Shown here one piece after another: positions 41,429 through 50,315 of a DNA stretch of 64,000 bases. Source of the DNA: Chitinophagales bacterium. GTDB lineage: Bacteria; Bacteroidota; Bacteroidia; Chitinophagales; Saprospiraceae. The DNA lies in NCBI GenBank assembly GCA_013298845.1, contig JAAFJN010000015.1, positions 35,067 to 99,066 on the forward strand, in the 5' to 3' direction. A model generated the notes under the pieces. It saw only the letters and a program-made list of their open reading frames with translations, was not told the DNA's origin and searched no databases. The stretch's first letter is position 1; each line of letters starts with the position of its first letter. The translations under genes were made by a program, and so were the position numbers.

Positions 41429-42208
41429 TTATTTGCATTTTTTTGCAAACTCACCGGCTTTATCCGCATTTCCTGCCCCTTCGTAAGCCTTTGCTAACAG
41501 GCACGGCGTATTTGGATTATTGGGGTCGAGCGAATACGCTTTTTCGAGGCGTTGAATCGCGCGATCCCACTGGTTTGTTTTAATGGCCAATCGGCCCAAG
41601 GCATTAAAAACCGAAGGCTCCTGTGGGTATTTGGCTTCTAAATCCCGCAGCATCAAAACGGCTTGCATTGGGTTATCAGCCGGCGGATTTTCGGCGTACA
41701 CCAAAGCCAAATTGACGCGGTGTTCTGCTTTATCCGGTGCCAATGACGCCGCACTTTCAAAGGCTTTTATGGCTTTAGAAGCGCAATAAGACTTCAATAC
41801 GGGTACATCTTTTGCAGCGACAAGACCATTGTAATACGTACCACCGGCAACCGACCACGCGTCAGGCGTATTTTCGATGAGCGCGACTGAATCTGCGTAG
41901 CCACCAGCAACGGCAATATTACCCGAACGATACCAAAAACCAGAAAGGGCTTTGTAAGCCTCTAATTTTTCCGATTCCTGCTGCGCTTTGTTGCTGGCAA
42001 GCACCAACGATGCCAATTGTTGGGACTGGGTACCCGTGAGATGCTCTTTCGCATCCGCAATTAAAGTAGAAAAATCGGTTGCTTCGCCCTGAATACTTCT
42101 TGAGCGATCTGTTGCTTTTTGTGCCTTGTTTTTTATGTCAAATCCTGACCACAGGATTAAAAATAAAAGGGCGGCTCCCCCTGCAACTATCCACTGTAGT
42201 TTGTTCAT
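41429..42208 (-). CDS. Membrane-anchored tetratricopeptide-repeat protein
   Basis: A 259-aa product with one N-terminal membrane anchor (residues 5-24, QWIVAGGAALLFLILWSGFD), so most of the chain lies in the periplasm. The C-terminal half has at least three TPR units (HRVNLALVYAENPP; EPSVFNALGRLAIKTNQWDRAIQRLEKAYSLDPNNPN; CLLAKAYEGAGNADKAGEFAKKC). The partner is unknown. It sits 39 bp after the HU gene and before the bS22-like gene on the same strand, a setting shared with growth-related genes. Confidence 0.78.
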   Translation of the reverse strand: MNKLQWIVAGGAALLFLILWSGFDIKNKAQKATDRSRSIQGEATDFSTLIADAKEHLTGTQSQQLASLVLASNKAQQESEKLEAYKALSGFWYRSGNIAVAGGYADSVALIENTPDAWSVAGGTYYNGLVAAKDVPVLKSYCASKAIKAFESAASLAPDKAEHRVNLALVYAENPPADNPMQAVLMLRDLEAKYPQEPSVFNALGRLAIKTNQWDRAIQRLEKAYSLDPNNPNTPCLLAKAYEGAGNADKAGEFAKKCK

Positions 42209-42247
42209 AGTGTTTTATTCCCGACAACAATAAGAGGCCGTGAATGT

Positions 42248-42559
42248 TTAATCTTCTGATTCGTCTTTCGGAAGTGCGTGTACTTTTTGTTTCACTTCTT
42301 CGGTAAACACTTTTGCGGGCTTGAAAGCCGGAATAAAGTGTTCTGGTATTTGAATGGACTTACCACGTTTGATGTTACGACCCACTTTAGCGGCCCTGCG
42401 CTTGATGATAAATGAACCAAAACCACGAACATAGACGTTCTCGCCTTGTTCCATAGTATTTTTGATTTCTTTAAAAAGCGCTTCGACTGTTACAAGTACA
42501 TCAACTTTTGAAATGCTTGTCTTTTCCGCTATAGCATTTACAAGGTCGGCCTTTCTCAT
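42248..42559 (-). CDS. HU/IHF-family DNA-binding protein
   Basis: A 103-aa nucleoid protein. It begins MRKADLVNAIAEKTSISKVDVLVTVEALFKEIK, and the DNA-binding arm is present as VYVRGFGSFIIKRRAAKVGRNIKRGKSIQIPEHFIPAFKPAK, with Pro at the intercalating tip (IQIPEHFIPAF). The C-terminus carries an extra acidic tail (PKDESED). Whether it acts as HU or IHF-beta cannot be told. It heads a minus-strand run with the TPR and bS22-like genes and lies 300 bp from the divergent yicC. Confidence 0.93.
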   Translation of the reverse strand: MRKADLVNAIAEKTSISKVDVLVTVEALFKEIKNTMEQGENVYVRGFGSFIIKRRAAKVGRNIKRGKSIQIPEHFIPAFKPAKVFTEEVKQKVHALPKDESED

Positions 42560-42815
42560 GATTTATCTTGTTGATTTTGAATAAATTATGAACAAAATGG
42601 GGTGCTCCCGAAAAACGAGGCACAAAGTTCCGATTATTTTTCATTCTACAAAGCATTTTTTACAAAAAAACATTAGTAAAATAAAAAAAATTTCCGACTC
42701 GCTGGTGTTTCGTTAATTCCCCGTGAAATTTGACCGCAAACTCCGTTGAGTTTATGAATTGACCAAATTTTCAACGATTTTTTTTTTGTTTTACTGATAT
42801 TTTATCGTTCATTTC

Positions 42816-42823
42816 TATCTTTG
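42816..42823 (+). promoter_or_regulatory. Bacteroidota -7 promoter element of yicC
   Basis: TATCTTTG lies 37 bp upstream of the yicC start codon. The rest of the 300-bp divergent HU-yicC gap is A/T-rich with T-runs and shows no gene. Confidence 0.6.
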
Positions 42824-42859
42824 CCCGGCGAAAAATACGCTAATTAATCCATATTATGT

Positions 42860-43735
42860 ATGCTTTTATCCATGACCGGCTTTGGGAGGTCAACTGGCTC
42901 TTTTAGTGAAAAGACCATCGTAGTTGAACTCCGATCCCTAAATAGTAAAATCACGGACGTAAAACTCCGTATCCCCGGTGAGTACCGGGACAAAGAATCA
43001 GAAATCCGTAAATTAATCACGGACCACGCTGAACGAGGAAAAATCGACCTGCTGATCGATATCCAAAATGCCGATGGTATTGCTCCTGTGTCACTCAACG
43101 AAGCATTGTTCCGGGGTTATCACGCAGCCCTCTCCAAATTGGCCGATGAACTTTCGCTCGACAAAAGCGAAATGCTCGCCGCTATTATGCGCATCCCCAG
43201 TGTCATGGGGTCGCAGGGCAATGAAACCGATGAAGAAGAATGGGGGTGCCTCAAAAACATTATCTCCAATGCATTGGAAAACCTCCGGGAATTCCGAAAA
43301 CACGAAGGTAAAATGCTGGAGCAAGACCTGCGCATGCGCGTCAACCTGATCACCGAAACCCTCGAAAAAATTACGCCTTACGAGCAAGAGCGCTTCCAAC
43401 GCATGCGCGAACGGATGCGCAACAACATGGAAGAGGTATTTGGTCGCGAAAACCTCGACACCAACCGCTTTGAACAGGAAGTTTTGTACTACCTCGAAAA
43501 AATGGACATGAGCGAGGAAAAATCCCGACTCACCCAACATTGCAATTTCTTTATCGAACAGGTTGCCGACAGCAAATTATCATCAGGCCGTTCGTTGGGT
43601 TTTATTACCCAGGAAATGGGGCGCGAAATCAACACCCTGGGCGCTAAAGCCTACGATGCTGATATTCAACGCTTTGTGGTGCAAATGAAGGATGAGTTGG
43701 AAAAAATTAAAGAGCAAATTGCCAACGTGCTTTAG
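42860..43735 (+). CDS. yicC: YicC-family endoribonuclease
   Basis: A 291-aa product with the YicC N-terminal domain (MLLSMTGFGRSTGSF, VELRSLNSKITDVKLRIP) and the C-terminal DUF1732 domain (EQERFQRMRERMRNNMEEV, LSSGRSLGFITQEMGREINTLGAKA). YicC proteins are RNA-cleaving stress-related enzymes conserved across bacteria. A second ATG at 42872 (MTGFG) is a possible start. Its stop overlaps by 4 nt the stop of the convergent outer-membrane protein gene. Confidence 0.92.
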   Translation: MLLSMTGFGRSTGSFSEKTIVVELRSLNSKITDVKLRIPGEYRDKESEIRKLITDHAERGKIDLLIDIQNADGIAPVSLNEALFRGYHAALSKLADELSLDKSEMLAAIMRIPSVMGSQGNETDEEEWGCLKNIISNALENLREFRKHEGKMLEQDLRMRVNLITETLEKITPYEQERFQRMRERMRNNMEEVFGRENLDTNRFEQEVLYYLEKMDMSEEKSRLTQHCNFFIEQVADSKLSSGRSLGFITQEMGREINTLGAKAYDADIQRFVVQMKDELEKIKEQIANVL

Positions 43736-44322
43736 TCTCTTCTTCCGCGCAAGTTGAAAAAGGTGCGAAATCCAAATTCAACCGCTACATTTTTAGATTT
43801 GATGAAATAATTACCGCTGCCAAACAACTCGGTGTTTCTGATGATGTCCCGAATGTAAAAATACCCGAACTCAGCACCAACGCTGTAATCAAATTGTCCC
43901 GAAGCCGTACCATCGGGCCGGTTTTTGGGCGTAAAAAAATCGTAACGCAGACCACCCTTTGCCATCATGGTAAAGGCTGGTCGGTGCGTTTTTGCGCATT
44001 TATTGCCATTGGAACGGTAACGCCCCGCGCCAATTTCCGCTTTTACAAAAGGGGTAGTCAGGAGGGTTTTTAATAAATCATTGTTCTGCGGGTCTACCGT
44101 AAACGTGGAACCGCCGCCAAAACGAATCACCCCGTTGTGGTTGGCAATATTCATGGTTAAATCGGTGCCCAAACCCAATAAATTACTGATTTCAGGTACA
44201 TCCGGAGCGACAAAATACACCGCCGGGCCGTCTAAAAACAAACGTGGCCCGTACTGAGACTGGGCGGTAAAAGATGCAAAAAGGCAAATAATCAGGGGGA
44301 TAAATACTTGGGATAAACGCAT
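43732..44322 (-). CDS. Outer-membrane beta-barrel-like protein of unknown function
   Basis: A 196-aa product from the ATG at 44322, signal peptide to about residue 21 (ASFTAQSQ). The mature chain has alternating strands (MNIANHNGVIRFGGGSTFTV, AFTMMAKGGLRYDFFTP, FDYSVGAEFGYFYI) and ends FGFRTFFNLRGRRD, with an aromatic third from the end region as in barrel proteins. No family is recognised. It diverges from the GNAT gene through overlapping promoters at 44337-44355 and converges on yicC with a 4-nt stop overlap. Confidence 0.68.
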   Translation of the reverse strand: MRLSQVFIPLIICLFASFTAQSQYGPRLFLDGPAVYFVAPDVPEISNLLGLGTDLTMNIANHNGVIRFGGGSTFTVDPQNNDLLKTLLTTPFVKAEIGAGRYRSNGNKCAKTHRPAFTMMAKGGLRYDFFTPKNRPDGTASGQFDYSVGAEFGYFYIRDIIRNTELFGSGNYFIKSKNVAVEFGFRTFFNLRGRRD

Positions 44323-44336
44323 ATGTCTAAATGTTG

Positions 44337-44344
44337 TAAGTTTG
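44337..44344 (+). promoter_or_regulatory. Bacteroidota -7 promoter element of the GNAT gene
   Basis: TAAGTTTG lies 41 bp upstream of the GNAT start at 44385 and only 3 bp from the opposing element at 44348-44355. Confidence 0.5.
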
Positions 44345-44347
44345 CCG

Positions 44348-44355
44348 CAAAGATA
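44348..44355 (-). promoter_or_regulatory. Bacteroidota -7 promoter element of the outer-membrane protein gene
   Basis: The minus strand reads TATCTTTG 26 bp upstream of the start at 44322. It interlocks with the plus-strand element at 44337-44344, so the two genes may compete for polymerase. Confidence 0.5.
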
Positions 44356-44384
44356 CACTCACAACTCATTGCGCTGCTTTACCT

Positions 44385-44816
44385 ATGTACACCTTCCGGA
44401 TACTGGAACATAAACCAGATATGCTTCCTTTGTGGCCGCTGCTCCAACAACTCAATCCCAATGTCACCGAAAATTATCTCAACTCGGTGCTCGACGACAT
44501 GATTGCCCACGGCTACACCATGATCACCATCTGGGAGGGCGATACCTGCGTGGGCCTTTCGGGTATTTGGGTATCCACCAAAATTTACAGTGGCAAATAC
44601 CTGGAAATGGACAATGTTGTCATTGATCATGATTACCGCTCCCGGGGCATCGGTACCTTACTCACCGACTATATTATTCAATACGCCCGGGAAAAAGGCT
44701 GCGCAACCATGATGTTGGACGCCTACATGGAAAATGATAAAGCCCACGCATTTTACGAACGCGTGGGCTTTGTACGGCGGGGATACCACTTTATTAAATC
44801 ACTTACCGGACAATAA
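44385..44816 (+). CDS. GNAT-family N-acetyltransferase
   Basis: A 143-aa cytoplasmic acetyltransferase. The acetyl-CoA-binding motif A is DNVVIDHDYRSRGIGTLLTDYIIQYA (R-x-x-G-x-G/A as RSRGIG near residue 84), followed by motif B KAHAFYERVGFVRRGYHFIKSL. The acceptor is unknown. It ends inside the convergent M14 carboxypeptidase gene (14-nt overlap of the 3' ends). Confidence 0.9.
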   Translation: MYTFRILEHKPDMLPLWPLLQQLNPNVTENYLNSVLDDMIAHGYTMITIWEGDTCVGLSGIWVSTKIYSGKYLEMDNVVIDHDYRSRGIGTLLTDYIIQYAREKGCATMMLDAYMENDKAHAFYERVGFVRRGYHFIKSLTGQ

Positions 44817-47187
44817 CGAGGCGTTTTGCCGGGGTTTTGCCCTGATTTGTTTGTAAATACGCGTAATAAATACCCGTTGGTACCGACACTACGGATATAC
44901 TTTGCTGACCGGCAACCGCAGCGGCACCGTTCAACTTCGATTCCAACACCTCCTGTCCCAAAGCGTTTGTCAAAACAAAATAAACGTCTTGGGGAAAAGA
45001 TTTACCCCAAGAAACGGTCACTTCCGCGCTGGTAACGGTGGGTTGAATACTAAAATCACCCTCGAACAGCAGTGCTTCCTGCGCGCCACTTATATTGGTG
45101 GTATCAATGTAGGACACTACCAGATCGTCGAAATAAAAACCGTCGTCGTTGACAAAGCCATCGCTGTACAAAGAGAAGTACAAATTAAACGTAGTGCCTA
45201 TCAATTGCTCCAAACTCACCTCTTCACTCACCCAATCCGGCTGAACACCATCCCAAACCGGTTGGTTAGGGGTTTGATTGGAGGAGCCGGGCTGCGACAA
45301 CTTACCACACAACTGATAAGTGGCATTGGCCGAAACTGCGTCTAATTGCACCCAGTCGTAGTCATTTTCGATGGCCCATTTTGCTTTAAACTCCAGTTTG
45401 GGGCGCATCGCATTGGCGGGCAAAGAGATCGGGGCAATTCCCTGGCAAATGGTTACCGTATTGTTGTTGTAATCCGATTGCTCCGAATCGGTAATACAGG
45501 TTGGCGCCGAAAACCAGGTACTGGTGGTAGATTGCCAATCGCCCCCCCAGACTTGCCCGGTGGCTGTTTGGTCGTTGAACACGACCTTTGTTGTACCTTT
45601 CAAAAAGGTTTTTGTAATGGTATCGGAGCGGGTATAAAGGCCATTATTAACGTCTATTCCGTATTTAAACGTAGATAAATTGACCATATTCGGGTTTATT
45701 TTTACCGTAAACTCCACCGTCTGGTTGTCCATTACGCCCAATGTCAGGTTGTAATTCGCGGGAGTTACTTCCACAACGTTGGGATCGAAGGCATTGAGCG
45801 TAACGGTACACGTGCTTTGGTTGGCGCTGACGTTGGTCAGTTGTACTGGTAAGGTGAAGGTCGTGGTACCAATGCTGTTCCCGCTGCGGTCTTCGGCCAG
45901 TACCAAATCAAGCAGGCTCCAGGCCAGCATCAGATTCATGTATTGGGTACCCGCGCTGAGGCTGTCAATAAGATTCGCCGGTGGCCAAAAACCCAATGAG
46001 CCGGGACCGGCTTCCGGGGTAAACGAAAAAACGTCTTTTTCGGCGTACATCCAATCGTCGGAAGTACCGTTGACGGCGTAGCCCACGGTCTGAGAAGTGG
46101 TGCCGGGGCGATAATTATTTTTTGAAGTTAAGTTTTGGGCCAAATGCGGCAAGTAAGGTTCGGCGGTAGCGTCGCTGTAACCAAAGGGATAAATGAGCAA
46201 ATTGCCAAACGTATGGTAATTAAATGCGTTCACAAATTGGTGTTGCAAACAAAAATCGCGTATCAGGCGGGTTTCTGGTTCCGAAAAAGCGCTTGGACCC
46301 CGGTAAGTATCACTGCCGGGATTGGGCGAAGACCCTTGGTTGTTATACCCCCATTCGTAACCATAGTTGCGGTTAAGGTCCACGCCGTATTGGTCATTTC
46401 CGCTATTCCGACGGTTTTTACGCCACAGTCCTCCCCCATTGGGATTGGTATTTTCATTAAAAATATAACCATCAGGGTTTACACAGGGAACAAAATAGAG
46501 TTCGGTATTTTCCAAAATAGCTTTAATACTGGCATCATTATCGTAGTTTTCCATCAAATACCACATAAAACGAATCAATTGTGTTAATCCCAATGGTTCG
46601 CGCGCGTGGTGCAAGGCGTTGTAAAAAGCCTCTGGTTCATTTTCATCCTGTTCGGGGTTGTCGGAAATCCGTACCCACCACAAAGGGCGACCTTCGTGCG
46701 TAAGCAACGTATCGCTGATGGTTTTACGGCTTGAAATAAACTGCGGAAACTTGGCATGCATGGAATCGAGGATAGCCAACATTTCGGCGTACGTATAATA
46801 ACCGCCCATGGAGCCGGTAGTCATATTCGCCGGAAGGGGATAATTGCCAAAATTAACGGGAACACCGCCATCGCACAAGGCAGCACCATTATCGGGGGCC
46901 GGCAGGGGGGGCGATTGTTTATTTTGATCAACGTACCATTGTTGCACGTCGGGAATAATTATTTCGGTTAAAAACCCGGCATTTTGAACCATTTCGATTT
47001 CCTGACGGGATAAATCGGTGATAAAATGACGTTTTTCGGCTAATTCGCCGTGATCCGTTTCGATACCTAATTGGGTTAAATCGGCAATAGACTTACCTTG
47101 AAGGAGTACTTTGCAACGAGCATAATTTTGAGCGATGAGCAAAGACGAAGGCAAAAAAAAGAGGATAATAAGTAGTTTTTTTAGCAT
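44803..47187 (-). CDS. Secreted M14 zinc carboxypeptidase with T9SS sorting domain
   Basis: A 794-aa product from the ATG at 47187, signal peptide to about residue 19 (LLIAQ). The M14 catalytic domain (about 120-430) has the zinc motif HHAREPLG (HxxE), VPCVNPDGYIF, the substrate Arg in DLNRNYGYEWG, the third ligand His in NAFNYHTFGN and the catalytic Glu in FTPEAGPG. Beta-rich domains follow, including a jelly-roll-like part (VWDGVQPDWVSEEVSLEQLIG), and the last 80 residues are a type A T9SS domain ending GIYYAYLQTNQGKTPAKRLVIVR. It is exported to the cell surface or medium to degrade peptides. Confidence 0.9.
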   Translation of the reverse strand: MLKKLLIILFFLPSSLLIAQNYARCKVLLQGKSIADLTQLGIETDHGELAEKRHFITDLSRQEIEMVQNAGFLTEIIIPDVQQWYVDQNKQSPPLPAPDNGAALCDGGVPVNFGNYPLPANMTTGSMGGYYTYAEMLAILDSMHAKFPQFISSRKTISDTLLTHEGRPLWWVRISDNPEQDENEPEAFYNALHHAREPLGLTQLIRFMWYLMENYDNDASIKAILENTELYFVPCVNPDGYIFNENTNPNGGGLWRKNRRNSGNDQYGVDLNRNYGYEWGYNNQGSSPNPGSDTYRGPSAFSEPETRLIRDFCLQHQFVNAFNYHTFGNLLIYPFGYSDATAEPYLPHLAQNLTSKNNYRPGTTSQTVGYAVNGTSDDWMYAEKDVFSFTPEAGPGSLGFWPPANLIDSLSAGTQYMNLMLAWSLLDLVLAEDRSGNSIGTTTFTLPVQLTNVSANQSTCTVTLNAFDPNVVEVTPANYNLTLGVMDNQTVEFTVKINPNMVNLSTFKYGIDVNNGLYTRSDTITKTFLKGTTKVVFNDQTATGQVWGGDWQSTTSTWFSAPTCITDSEQSDYNNNTVTICQGIAPISLPANAMRPKLEFKAKWAIENDYDWVQLDAVSANATYQLCGKLSQPGSSNQTPNQPVWDGVQPDWVSEEVSLEQLIGTTFNLYFSLYSDGFVNDDGFYFDDLVVSYIDTTNISGAQEALLFEGDFSIQPTVTSAEVTVSWGKSFPQDVYFVLTNALGQEVLESKLNGAAAVAGQQSISVVSVPTGIYYAYLQTNQGKTPAKRLVIVR

Positions 47188-47289
47188 GCTGTTATGATTT
47201 AAAAAAAGCAAAAAAACGCCAAAAAATCGACAAGGAGGTAAGATTTTAATGACTAAATGTAAAAAAGTGACTTTATTTAGCGAAAAAAA

Positions 47290-47319
47290 TTTGCTTTTTG
47301 AACGAACGCTTTATCTTTG
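47290..47319 (+). promoter_or_regulatory. Bacteroidota promoter of PA-domain gene 1
   Basis: TTTG at 47290-47293 and TATCTTTG at 47312-47319 with an 18-bp spacer, 43 bp upstream of the ATG. It is a good consensus match, in line with the codon use of a strongly expressed gene. Confidence 0.68.
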
Positions 47320-47361
47320 CCCCTCACAAACAATTCACATTTTATTTAAGATTGCTCAATC

Positions 47362-49101
47362 ATGAAAAAAAGTTTAACACTACTAGCTGCTCTATTTATG
47401 GCCATAACTGGCGTAATGGCTCAAACTCCGGGAACAAATACTGAGATATTTGTTCTTGACCTTAAAATCAATGGTACTGTTGTTTCAACATTCCGCAAAG
47501 GAGATTGTGGTTTTAGTGCTGCTGACCAATGGGGTGGTCTCGTTGTTGGTGATTTCTGCTTGCCAATCGTATGGGCTTACGACATTACACCAGACTCATT
47601 GGGTTGTGACTCTATCCCCAATATCTACGCTGGCAAGATGGTGATGATCCGTCGCGGTGCATGCGAATTTGGTTTGAAAGGTCTCAATGCTCAGAAAGGT
47701 GGTGCAAGTGCAGTAGCGATTGTAAACGCCACATTAGCGGCAAATCCTAATGCCGGTAACGACTGCTTGGCTCCTGGTATGGCTGCCGGTGTATCCGGTC
47801 CTTTTGTGACTATCCCACAGGTGATGTTCTCCCGCATTATGGCCGATCAAATTGACGCGGCGATCAAAGCAGGCCAACAACCAGAAATTTGTTTCCGTCG
47901 CTTGTCTTTGTACGACCCAACTGCTGAATACAGCTACGCTACGCCGGTTGGACAAGGTGTTTCATCTGACCTCATTGCTGTAAATTGCGTAAACCGCTCT
48001 GGTCTCGACCAAGAGTTTGTTGGCAAATGCGTTATTACTGACCCGGCCGGCACCGTTACAGAAATTCTTTCTGAACCCATCTTTATTGCTGCTGACGCTG
48101 ATTCCTCGATCACTTTTGCTACGTCCTATACACCACCAGCAGGTTTGACTGGTTTGTACAACCTTCAGTTCACGGCTGATAAATCTCCAGGCGAAAGTGT
48201 ATCGCGCTCATTCCGCATTACTCCGAACACTTGGGCAACAGATAACCTCGCGCGCAATGGTGGTGCATTCAACGATGCTTCGTTCCTTGCCGGTGGCAAC
48301 GTGTACCAAACTGCTTCAATTGTGGTAACGGGCACCGGTGGCGAAGTTAAACTGGCTACTTTTGGTATCGAAAACGCGGCTTCTATGGCCGATACTTTGA
48401 CACCAGAAACCAACATCGTTAACGTATTGCTGTACGACGCTGACGCTAACGACGACAATACTATCGACAACAGTAGCGTATCAGGTACTGGCATTTTTGA
48501 CGATCTTGCCATTGTTTCTTTTGCAGAGGTTCTTTTCGATCGCAATACCACCAACGAGTTACAAGACGTAGAATTGATTCCAATCGACGGTGACAATATT
48601 TTGAAACCCGACCACGCGTATTATATCTCTTTGAAATACGATGGTAGTTCAAACTCAACTTACCCTGGTAAATCAATTTCTTTCAGCACAACGTCACAAG
48701 TGTATTACGACCAGCGTATCGGTTTGCACACGCCATTGCGTTTGGACAATTCTTTCAGCGGCTGGGGGGGATCTACAGTAATCACTCGTTTGCACGAAGC
48801 GGCTTACGATCCAACAGTATCGGTTAATGCCAATGTATTGGACAAAGTAAAATACTCTGTTACGCCAAATCCAACGGCTGACTGGGTTAACCTGAACCTC
48901 GAGTTGAAAGGCGAAAACAAAACGGTGAACGTTGAAATCCTCGACAACACGGGTCGCACAATGACTTCACAAGCGAAGAAAAACTTCAAAAACGGTCGCG
49001 TTTCTTTCGACTCTCGCAGCCTCCCATCTGGTAACTACTACGTGTACGTTCGTACTTCTGACGAAGGTTCTGCAATGGTTCCAGTAATGATCTGCCACTA
49101 A
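47362..49101 (+). CDS. Secreted PA-domain protein with T9SS sorting domain (paralogue 1)
   Basis: A 579-aa product with a signal peptide (1-20, TGVMA-Q). Residues about 30-165 form a protease-associated (PA) domain (YAGKMVMIRRGACEFGLKGLNAQKGGASAVAIVN). No protease catalytic domain is present; a beta-rich region follows (about 200-490), and the end is a T9SS sorting domain (YSVTPNPTADWVNLNLELKG to VPVMICH). The codon third positions are rich in T, as in rpsP, which suggests high expression. It has a close paralogue at 50382-52091. The role is unknown; PA domains mediate protein binding. Confidence 0.85.
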   Translation: MKKSLTLLAALFMAITGVMAQTPGTNTEIFVLDLKINGTVVSTFRKGDCGFSAADQWGGLVVGDFCLPIVWAYDITPDSLGCDSIPNIYAGKMVMIRRGACEFGLKGLNAQKGGASAVAIVNATLAANPNAGNDCLAPGMAAGVSGPFVTIPQVMFSRIMADQIDAAIKAGQQPEICFRRLSLYDPTAEYSYATPVGQGVSSDLIAVNCVNRSGLDQEFVGKCVITDPAGTVTEILSEPIFIAADADSSITFATSYTPPAGLTGLYNLQFTADKSPGESVSRSFRITPNTWATDNLARNGGAFNDASFLAGGNVYQTASIVVTGTGGEVKLATFGIENAASMADTLTPETNIVNVLLYDADANDDNTIDNSSVSGTGIFDDLAIVSFAEVLFDRNTTNELQDVELIPIDGDNILKPDHAYYISLKYDGSSNSTYPGKSISFSTTSQVYYDQRIGLHTPLRLDNSFSGWGGSTVITRLHEAAYDPTVSVNANVLDKVKYSVTPNPTADWVNLNLELKGENKTVNVEILDNTGRTMTSQAKKNFKNGRVSFDSRSLPSGNYYVYVRTSDEGSAMVPVMICH

Positions 49102-49137
49102 TTGTAATTAAAGTTTTACCAACTTTAGTAGATATTG

Positions 49138-49172
49138 ACGGCGTACGGGGTGTTTCCTGTACGCCGTTTTTT
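49138..49172 (+). terminator. Rho-independent terminator after PA-domain gene 1
   Basis: A perfect 9-bp stem, ACGGCGTAC (49138-49146) and GTACGCCGT (49159-49167), with a 12-nt loop and a T-run to 49172, 37 bp after the stop. Confidence 0.88.
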
Positions 49173-49206
49173 CTCCCCATTTCTAATATTTCAACCTATA
49201 ATATTG

Positions 49207-49329
49207 ATGAAAAAACAATACTTACTTCTATTTTTATGCCTTGCTGCTTTTCAAGGTGTAACTGTGGCGCAAACCAACAAAGAGGGATTTGTAATTGGTT
49301 TGGGAATCGCTATCACCTTTTTATATTAA
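49207..49329 (+). CDS. 40-residue putative secreted peptide
   Basis: A short frame starting at ATG 49207: a clear signal peptide of 21 residues (MKKQYLLLFLCLAAFQGVTVAQ) and only about 19 mature residues, TNKEGFVIGLGIAITFLY, hydrophobic at the end. It may be a real small peptide, or the 5' remnant of a longer secreted-protein gene lost between the two PA paralogues. It lies after the terminator of PA gene 1, so it would need its own promoter, which I do not see clearly. Confidence 0.4.
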   Translation: MKKQYLLLFLCLAAFQGVTVAQTNKEGFVIGLGIAITFLY

Positions 49330-49491
49330 TTTCGTAAATCGCGCTTTTTACAGTCGCTACCGGCCCTATATTAAAATGTTTATCCTTCCTAAGTTTTTGC
49401 AGACGCTAGGCTCTATCTACTAAAAAACCAAACAAATCGTTAACAAATTGTTAATACGCCTTAAATTTTTTTTCGGCCTCAAAAAGTCTTG

Positions 49492-49499
49492 TAAGTTTG
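49492..49499 (+). promoter_or_regulatory. Bacteroidota -7 promoter element of the lipoprotein gene
   Basis: TAAGTTTG lies 61 bp upstream of the ATG at 49561 in a 231-bp A/T-rich gap after the 40-codon frame. No other feature is seen in that gap. Confidence 0.5.
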
Positions 49500-49560
49500 C
49501 ACTCGATAAACAACTACATTTATTTTAACAATTCTTTTCTTCATTTAAACATTTTTTCTT

Positions 49561-50109
49561 ATGCAAAAGAAACATCTTATTTTCGCAAATTTATTTATTT
49601 TAATTTGTGCCCTTACCTATTTAGCCTGCACAAAAGATCCTGTAACTAAAGCAGATTCACAAAGTGAAGTACAGCAATCAACATCATCAATTGAAGCATC
49701 TGATCGTTCAGTTGCTTTCTGTACGACAGGAGATTGCAATTTTACAGTTCAGGTACTCTCGGTTACTCCTGCTGGCTCACTTTTTGCTTTTGACATTAAT
49801 CGTTATTTTTGTCAAAACCCAAACGATATAGTGTGTGAAACCCTTTTCAACCAAGCAACTTTACCAATTGGTACATCCGCCACTTTTCCTGTTGCTCATG
49901 ACTCGAAACTTGGTTTCATTGGCTACGTTGCGAACAGTCAAGGTGCGCCCATTTCTGGCAATTTAGTTGTTCGGCTGACCTCCCCAAATGGCACTTCTCA
50001 AAACATTACACTTATATCAAATTCAAGTACTGAAGTTTTCCGATCTGTGCTTTGCCCTGGACTCCAGTGGAGACGTAGTTGTTCACTTCCTTCAGGAGGA
50101 AATGGCTAA
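49561..50109 (+). CDS. Lipoprotein of unknown function between the PA paralogues
   Basis: A 182-aa product; the lipobox ALTYLACT gives a lipidated Cys near residue 23. The mature chain has four or five further cysteines (FCTTGDCNF, YFCQNPNDIVCETLF, VLCPGLQ), which could form disulfides, and a beta-rich centre (GNLVVRLTSPNGTSQNITLIS). No family is recognised. Its base composition is visibly more A/T-rich than that of its neighbours, so it may have been inserted between the duplicated PA genes. Confidence 0.6.
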   Translation: MQKKHLIFANLFILICALTYLACTKDPVTKADSQSEVQQSTSSIEASDRSVAFCTTGDCNFTVQVLSVTPAGSLFAFDINRYFCQNPNDIVCETLFNQATLPIGTSATFPVAHDSKLGFIGYVANSQGAPISGNLVVRLTSPNGTSQNITLISNSSTEVFRSVLCPGLQWRRSCSLPSGGNG

Positions 50110-50266
50110 TCGCACAAAAACTTAGCCGTTTGCAATTCGTTTTAGAGAATGTTAATGTTTTTCATTCAAAAAGTTGAACTTAGAATTTTGCAAGTTCACT
50201 CGAAATGAAATGTTTAACATCGGCTTCACTTTTTGGAGATATTTGGCTATAATTTCTTCAGATAGG

Positions 50267-50290
50267 TTAGGTAAAGAAAAAATTACCTAA
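50267..50290. other. Small inverted repeat in the lipoprotein-PA2 gap
   Basis: TTAGGTAA (50267-50274) and TTACCTAA (50283-50290) form an 8-bp stem with an 8-nt A-rich loop. It lies 157 bp after the lipoprotein stop in an otherwise featureless stretch, before the larger terminator hairpin at 50316-50349. Confidence 0.45.
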
Positions 50291-50315
50291 TCAAACGATT
50301 GCATAACATTATTCA

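Noticed and set aside
42560-42859. tRNA or small RNA in the HU-yicC gap
   Set aside because: No cloverleaf or known RNA motif could be made out; the sequence is A/T-rich with T-runs only.
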